Below are positions 6,429 through 9,300 of a DNA stretch of 9,300 nucleotides, one piece after another. Within the stretch, counting starts at the first letter, position 1. Every line of letters starts with the position of its first letter. Under the pieces are notes generated by a model that was not told the DNA's origin, made no database searches, and saw nothing but the letters and a program-made list of their open reading frames with translations. The position numbers were made by a program, and so were the translations under genes. The stretch is from an uncultured Prevotellaceae bacterium (lineage in GTDB: Bacteria > Bacteroidota > Bacteroidia > Bacteroidales > Muribaculaceae), in NCBI GenBank assembly GCA_937892085.1, contig CALAVD010000016.1, forward strand, positions 1-9,300, written 5' to 3'.

Positions 6429-7271
6429 TCACACCTCGTCGAGGTTGTTGATGACCTCTTGCACCATGAAGGTCATGATGGGTTCCGCCTTAGTGGCAGC
6501 CTGCTGCACCTCTTCGTGAGAGACATCAACATAGATGCCCTCGCCGCCAAGGTCGGTGATGACACTGAGTCCGAAAACGTCGATGCCTGCATGGCGCGCC
6601 ACAATCACCTCGGGCACAGTGCTCATGCCCACTGCGTCGCCGCCTATGCGGTAGAAATAGCGATACTCCGATGGGGTCTCAAAGGTGGGTCCCTGTGTGC
6701 CCACATACACGCCTTCCATGAGTCGCACACCATTCTTCTTGGCAATGTCGCGAGCCATCTCAATGATGCGATGGCTATAGGCCTCGTTCATAGCGGGGAA
6801 GCGAGGACCAAGCTCGTTGTAGTTCTTGCCACGCAATGGGTGGTCGGGGAAGAGGTTGATGTGGTCGGTAATCAGCATCACGTCGCCCACACGGAAGTCG
6901 GGGTTCATGCCACCGGCGGCGTTGCTCACGCACAGCACTTTCACGCCTATCGCCTTCATCACACGGATGGGGAAGGTGGCCTCCTTCATAGAGTAACCTT
7001 CATAGTAGTGGAAGCGTCCCTGCATCGCCATGACGTACTTCTTGCCCAGCATACCAAAGATGAGCTGGCCTTTGTGTCCTTCCACAGTACTTACTGGGAA
7101 GTTAGGTATTTCGCCGTAGGGAATGGCAACTTTGATGTCGATTTTGTCGGCAAGGTTTCCAAGTCCCGAGCCGAGCACGATAGCCACTTTAGGCATCTCA
7201 CCGCCCACTTTCTCACAGATGAAAGCAGCTGTCTCCTGGATTTTTTCCAGCCAATTAATCTCTTGTGTCAT
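6429..7271 (-). CDS. Purine-nucleoside phosphorylase, trimeric PNP/MTAP family
   Basis: Catalyses phosphorolysis of purine (deoxy)nucleosides to base plus (deoxy)ribose-1-phosphate in cytoplasmic purine salvage. 280 residues from the ATG at 7271; a TTG two codons upstream (7277) is a poorer start. Motifs: VLGSGLGNLAD (32-42, phosphate-binding Ser), MQGRFHYYEGY (83-93, phosphate-binding Arg and His), NAAGGMN (117-123), GPTFETPSEYR (194-204, base-binding Phe-Glu), GMSTVPEVIVARH (215-227) and SHEEV (251-255). The residue matching human PNP Asn243 is Asp240 (VITD), which may affect which purines are accepted. It lies between lpxK and a lipoprotein remnant with about 270 bp upstream, so it may have its own promoter, though I saw no clear consensus there. 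A methylthioadenosine phosphorylase is less likely from the motif set. Confidence 0.95.
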   Translation of the reverse strand: MTQEINWLEKIQETAAFICEKVGGEMPKVAIVLGSGLGNLADKIDIKVAIPYGEIPNFPVSTVEGHKGQLIFGMLGKKYVMAMQGRFHYYEGYSMKEATFPIRVMKAIGVKVLCVSNAAGGMNPDFRVGDVMLITDHINLFPDHPLRGKNYNELGPRFPAMNEAYSHRIIEMARDIAKKNGVRLMEGVYVGTQGPTFETPSEYRYFYRIGGDAVGMSTVPEVIVARHAGIDVFGLSVITDLGGEGIYVDVSHEEVQQAATKAEPIMTFMVQEVINNLDEV

Positions 7272-7346
7272 AATCAATTTATGTTAACGTAAATATTTTT
7301 ATTCATGTTTCGCAAGTTGTTGACTTGCTCACAGGTTAGCGTTTAT

Positions 7347-7494
7347 AGGTTAGTTAGTGTTTAGGGCTAATCTGTGTGAAATCTTGAAAATTTCGAAGAA
7401 TTTTTTCTAAAAATGCGATTAAGCGAGACAACGCTTGAACTATTGCAGAGCCTTGCAAGCGTGAGCATTTTATCTAAACACTAATCTCTCACCT
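7347..7494. repeat. Possible small inverted-repeat (MITE/REPIN-like) element
   Basis: TTAGTGTTTAG (7354-7364) is the exact reverse complement of CTAAACACTAA (7474-7484). The ends extend imperfectly to AGGT (7347-7350) and ACCT (7491-7494). Between them lie further short hairpins, such as AAGCG-AGACAA-CGCTT near 7423-7438. No coding frame is evident. A hairpin GCAAGT-TGTTG-ACTTGC (7312-7328) sits just outside. This occupies most of the 269-bp gap between lpxK and the phosphorylase gene. Mobility is not shown by one copy. Confidence 0.4.
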
Positions 7495-7501
7495 CTACAC
7501 T

Positions 7502-7537
7502 TCAAGTTTATAAAGTTTTAGAACTTTAGAAACTTGA
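7502..7537 (-). terminator. Stem-loop directly downstream of lpxK
   Basis: Two stacked perfect stems: TCAAGTTT (7502-7509) with AAACTTGA (7530-7537), one A/G mismatch, then TAAAGTT (7511-7517) with AACTTTA (7522-7528) around a TTAG loop. It begins 3 nt past the lpxK stop on the - strand. No U-rich tract follows on that strand, so it could be a transcript-end stabiliser rather than an intrinsic terminator. Confidence 0.45.
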
Positions 7538-7540
7538 GTT

Positions 7541-8659
7541 TTAGTCTTCTCTTGCTGAAATAAGCGTTTGCAGCTCATAGATGAAATCGCGGTCCTCATA
7601 GTTGAGGAAATCGGCCTGAATGGGGATGAAATAGATCTGGTCGCGACATGTGGGAGGGAAATATGGGCTGTTGAGAATGCGCACAGCGTCTTTCTCGGTG
7701 GTGATAATGTACTTGCGGCGACCTTCTAATTCCTTAAGCACCTTGAAGATGTAGCGAAAATCGCTACGAGTGTAGGTGTGATGGTCATCATAGTGTATCA
7801 CTTTGAGGCGTGTGCCAAACTGTCGCAGATACTTCGTGAAAGGACGTGGATTAGCAATGCCGGCGATACCCAGCAGCAGGTCGTCCTTGTCGAGCCAGTT
7901 GAGCGAAGTGAGCTCAGGGTTGCCAATGGGAAACACCGGCTCGGGAGCGCCGTAGCGTATCTTAGAGAAATAGAGTTGCTGATACTTGAAGAGCTCTAAA
8001 TGCTCCTTGAACATGCGCAGGTCCACTGGTTTCACGTCGTCGGGGCACTTGGTCACGACCACCATGTCGCACTTGAGAATGCGGTCGGCTGGCTCACGCA
8101 ACTGTCCTAACGGCAGGAGTTTGTCCTCAAATGGCGGCCTGTTATAGTCAATCATCACCACATTCACCTTAGGTTTCACATAACGGTGCTGCAGGGCGTC
8201 ATCAAGGATGATAAGATCGATGTCGGGGTGGATTTTCATCAGAGACTCAATGCCCTTGCGACGGTTCTCACACACTGCCACATCGATAATCCCACGGAAC
8301 TTGTGGTAGATTTGATAAGGCTCGTCGCCCAAATCCACTGGGGTGAGGTTGTCGCTTGCTAACACAAAGCCTTTAGTGCGGCGCTTGTAGCCTCGACTCA
8401 GAACGGCGATGTTGTAGCGTCGCCCCAATTTAGAGACTATATACTCCACGTGAGGTGTCTTTCCTGTCCCCCCAACAGTGACATTGCCTATCGACACCAC
8501 AGGCACATCATAGGACTCCTCCTTGAGGATGCCCATGTTAAAGGCGGTGTTTCTCATCCACACCCCTACTCCATATCCCCAAGACAATGGTGTGAGGAGC
8601 ACTTTCTCGGTAGCGAGAAGCACGCGGTGGCTAATTCGTTTTATGTTGTCAAAATCCAT
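7541..8659 (-). CDS. lpxK: Tetraacyldisaccharide 4'-kinase LpxK
   Basis: Transfers phosphate from ATP to the 4' position of the lipid A disaccharide-1-phosphate precursor, giving lipid IVA-type product, at the inner face of the inner membrane. 372 residues, typical of Bacteroidetes LpxK. Signatures: a hydrophobic N-terminal helix (about 13-32) for membrane association, SIGNVTVGGTGKTP (56-69, P-loop), LSRGYKRRT (87-95), GDEPYQIYHK (111-120), ILDDALQHRYVKP (151-163), LPLGQLREP (182-190), DDHHTYT (291-297) and TTEKDAVR (320-327). The start ATG at 8659 immediately follows the repeat-filled gap after sppA, and the - strand order sppA then lpxK suggests cotranscription. A stem-loop follows the stop. 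Nothing in it looks damaged. Confidence 0.97.
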   Translation of the reverse strand: MDFDNIKRISHRVLLATEKVLLTPLSWGYGVGVWMRNTAFNMGILKEESYDVPVVSIGNVTVGGTGKTPHVEYIVSKLGRRYNIAVLSRGYKRRTKGFVLASDNLTPVDLGDEPYQIYHKFRGIIDVAVCENRRKGIESLMKIHPDIDLIILDDALQHRYVKPKVNVVMIDYNRPPFEDKLLPLGQLREPADRILKCDMVVVTKCPDDVKPVDLRMFKEHLELFKYQQLYFSKIRYGAPEPVFPIGNPELTSLNWLDKDDLLLGIAGIANPRPFTKYLRQFGTRLKVIHYDDHHTYTRSDFRYIFKVLKELEGRRKYIITTEKDAVRILNSPYFPPTCRDQIYFIPIQADFLNYEDRDFIYELQTLISARED

Positions 8660-8670
8660 TTATTTACATG

Positions 8671-8800
8671 TAGTATAGTAGTGGAATAGTAGAGCAGTAG
8701 AGCAGTAGAATAGTAGAGTAGAGAATAGTAGAATAGAGAATAGTTGAGTAGAGAATAGTTGAGTAGAGAATAGTTGAGTAGAGAATAGTTGAGTAGAGAA
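8671..8800. repeat. 15-bp tandem repeat TAGTTGAGTAGAGAA between sppA and lpxK
   Basis: Four exact copies of TAGTTGAGTAGAGAA occupy 8741-8800. Two variant copies precede them (TAGTAGAGTAGAGAA at 8711-8725, TAGTAGAATAGAGAA at 8726-8740), and a more degenerate AGTAGAG/AGCAGTAG-rich stretch runs from about 8671 to 8710. On the lpxK transcript the array would lie in the leader or intergenic RNA. The unit length is a multiple of three, so it leaves an incidental open frame encoding FSTQL repeats. Identical neighbouring copies suggest recent slippage expansion. Confidence 0.9.
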
Positions 8801-8826
8801 CTGTTGACGATCCTGCGATAAACGAA

Positions 8827-9300
8827 CTAAAAGTCTATCTCTACTGGTTCCATGATGCAAAGCACCTGATCTCTACCCAAAATTGCTTGCAACTGCTCAT
8901 AATAGGTGTAGAACATTCCCATGCGGCGTTGCAGGTCTTCTTCGGCCTTAGTGCTTGCCATCTGTCCAAGCAGAGAGTTGATATCAAACTGTATCTCGGG
9001 CATGTCGATTATCGAGTAGTCATCACCGAGGCTCGCTTTCTTTGCCACCCACTTAATGGCGTCTTGCAAGCCACCAAACTCGTCGACGAGTCCAATCTTC
9101 TTGGCAGTGACAGCATCCCACACCCGTCCCTCGGCAATAGCCTTGATAGAGTCTTGCGTCACGTTGCGGCCTGTAGCACAGCGCTTCGTGAAGAGGTCAT
9201 AGCCTCGTTCCACCATGCGTTGCAAGGCAGCCTTCTGCTGCTCGTCGGAGAGACTGTTGAGGAAGTCAAAGAGCGTAATCGTGTCTTCGGCTTCCTTCCT
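8827..9300 (-). CDS. sppA: Signal peptide peptidase SppA (protease IV), C-terminal part
   Basis: The last 157 codons of an SppA-type serine protease; the frame is open through the window edge. SppA is a membrane-bound Ser/Lys protease that degrades released signal peptides and other envelope proteins. The visible part matches the region after the catalytic serine of the long (67K-type) form: a helical stretch ending MVERGYDLF, then RNVTQDSIKAIAEGRVWDA, AKKIGLVDEFGGL and DAIKWVAKKA, followed by a divergent C-terminal tail ending MEPVEIDF and TAG. Catalytic residues are off-window. It is the first visible gene of the - strand block, 167 bp upstream of lpxK. Confidence 0.93.
   Translation of the reverse strand, partial: RKEAEDTITLFDFLNSLSDEQQKAALQRMVERGYDLFTKRCATGRNVTQDSIKAIAEGRVWDAVTAKKIGLVDEFGGLQDAIKWVAKKASLGDDYSIIDMPEIQFDINSLLGQMASTKAEEDLQRRMGMFYTYYEQLQAILGRDQVLCIMEPVEIDF

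Noticed and set aside
6402..7292. 296-residue + strand ORF, His/Val-rich
   Set aside because: Exactly opposite the purine nucleoside phosphorylase gene, which has all family motifs; the His-rich composition is typical of antisense frames.
8671..8800. Possible CRISPR array
   Set aside because: Units are contiguous 15-mers without unique spacers, and no cas genes are present.
8660..8860. 66-residue - strand ORF with FSTQL repeats ending at the lpxK start
   Set aside because: It is a translation of the 15-bp tandem repeat and overlaps the sppA end; no independent sign of coding.

Overview
The window looks like a chromosomal segment of a Bacteroidales bacterium (Bacteroides/Prevotella/Muribaculaceae type). 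The evidence is gene content: an lpxK gene means a lipid A-bearing Gram-negative, and sppA-lpxK-purine nucleoside phosphorylase-thiL is an arrangement familiar from Bacteroidales. A near-perfect Bacteroidetes-type promoter (-33 ATTG, 19 bp, -7 TAATTTTG) also precedes thiL. The genus cannot be fixed from the sequence alone.

Left part, + strand (1-3993): the 3' end of a membrane-anchored LysM protein, followed 2 nt later by a two-gene unit. The first gene of the unit is a RecQ-family helicase carrying a C-terminal ComF-like phosphoribosyltransferase (PRTase) domain. The second is a DprA-family protein, overlapping the first by ATGA. PRTase followed by DprA is the arrangement I recall for ShosTA-type toxin-antitoxin/anti-phage modules. 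Here the PRTase is fused to a helicase whose zinc site has lost three of its four cysteines. Sampled lines are about 40-43% G+C, against about 58-63% in the thiL and phosphorylase genes, so the unit may be acquired. This is the most interesting part of the window.

Junction (3994-4092): the + genes converge on a - strand block. Between them is a tandem array of a 7-bp TGCATTR unit that runs into the last codons of thiL.

Right part, - strand (4083-9300), in transcription order: sppA (C-terminal part only), a 15-bp tandem repeat, lpxK, an intergenic stretch with a possible small inverted-repeat element, purine nucleoside phosphorylase, a stem-loop resembling a terminator, a lipoprotein gene, a short hypothetical gene, and thiL with its own promoter. 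LpxK (lipid A), the phosphorylase (purine salvage), ThiL (thiamine diphosphate) and SppA (envelope protease) are intact-looking housekeeping genes. The two small genes between the phosphorylase and thiL look eroded. The lipoprotein has an in-frame TAG at codon 8 inside an otherwise classic signal peptide. The next ORF lacks a recognisable N-terminus, and a plausible continuation lies beyond its TAA.

No tRNA, rRNA, CRISPR array, transposase or integrase was seen.
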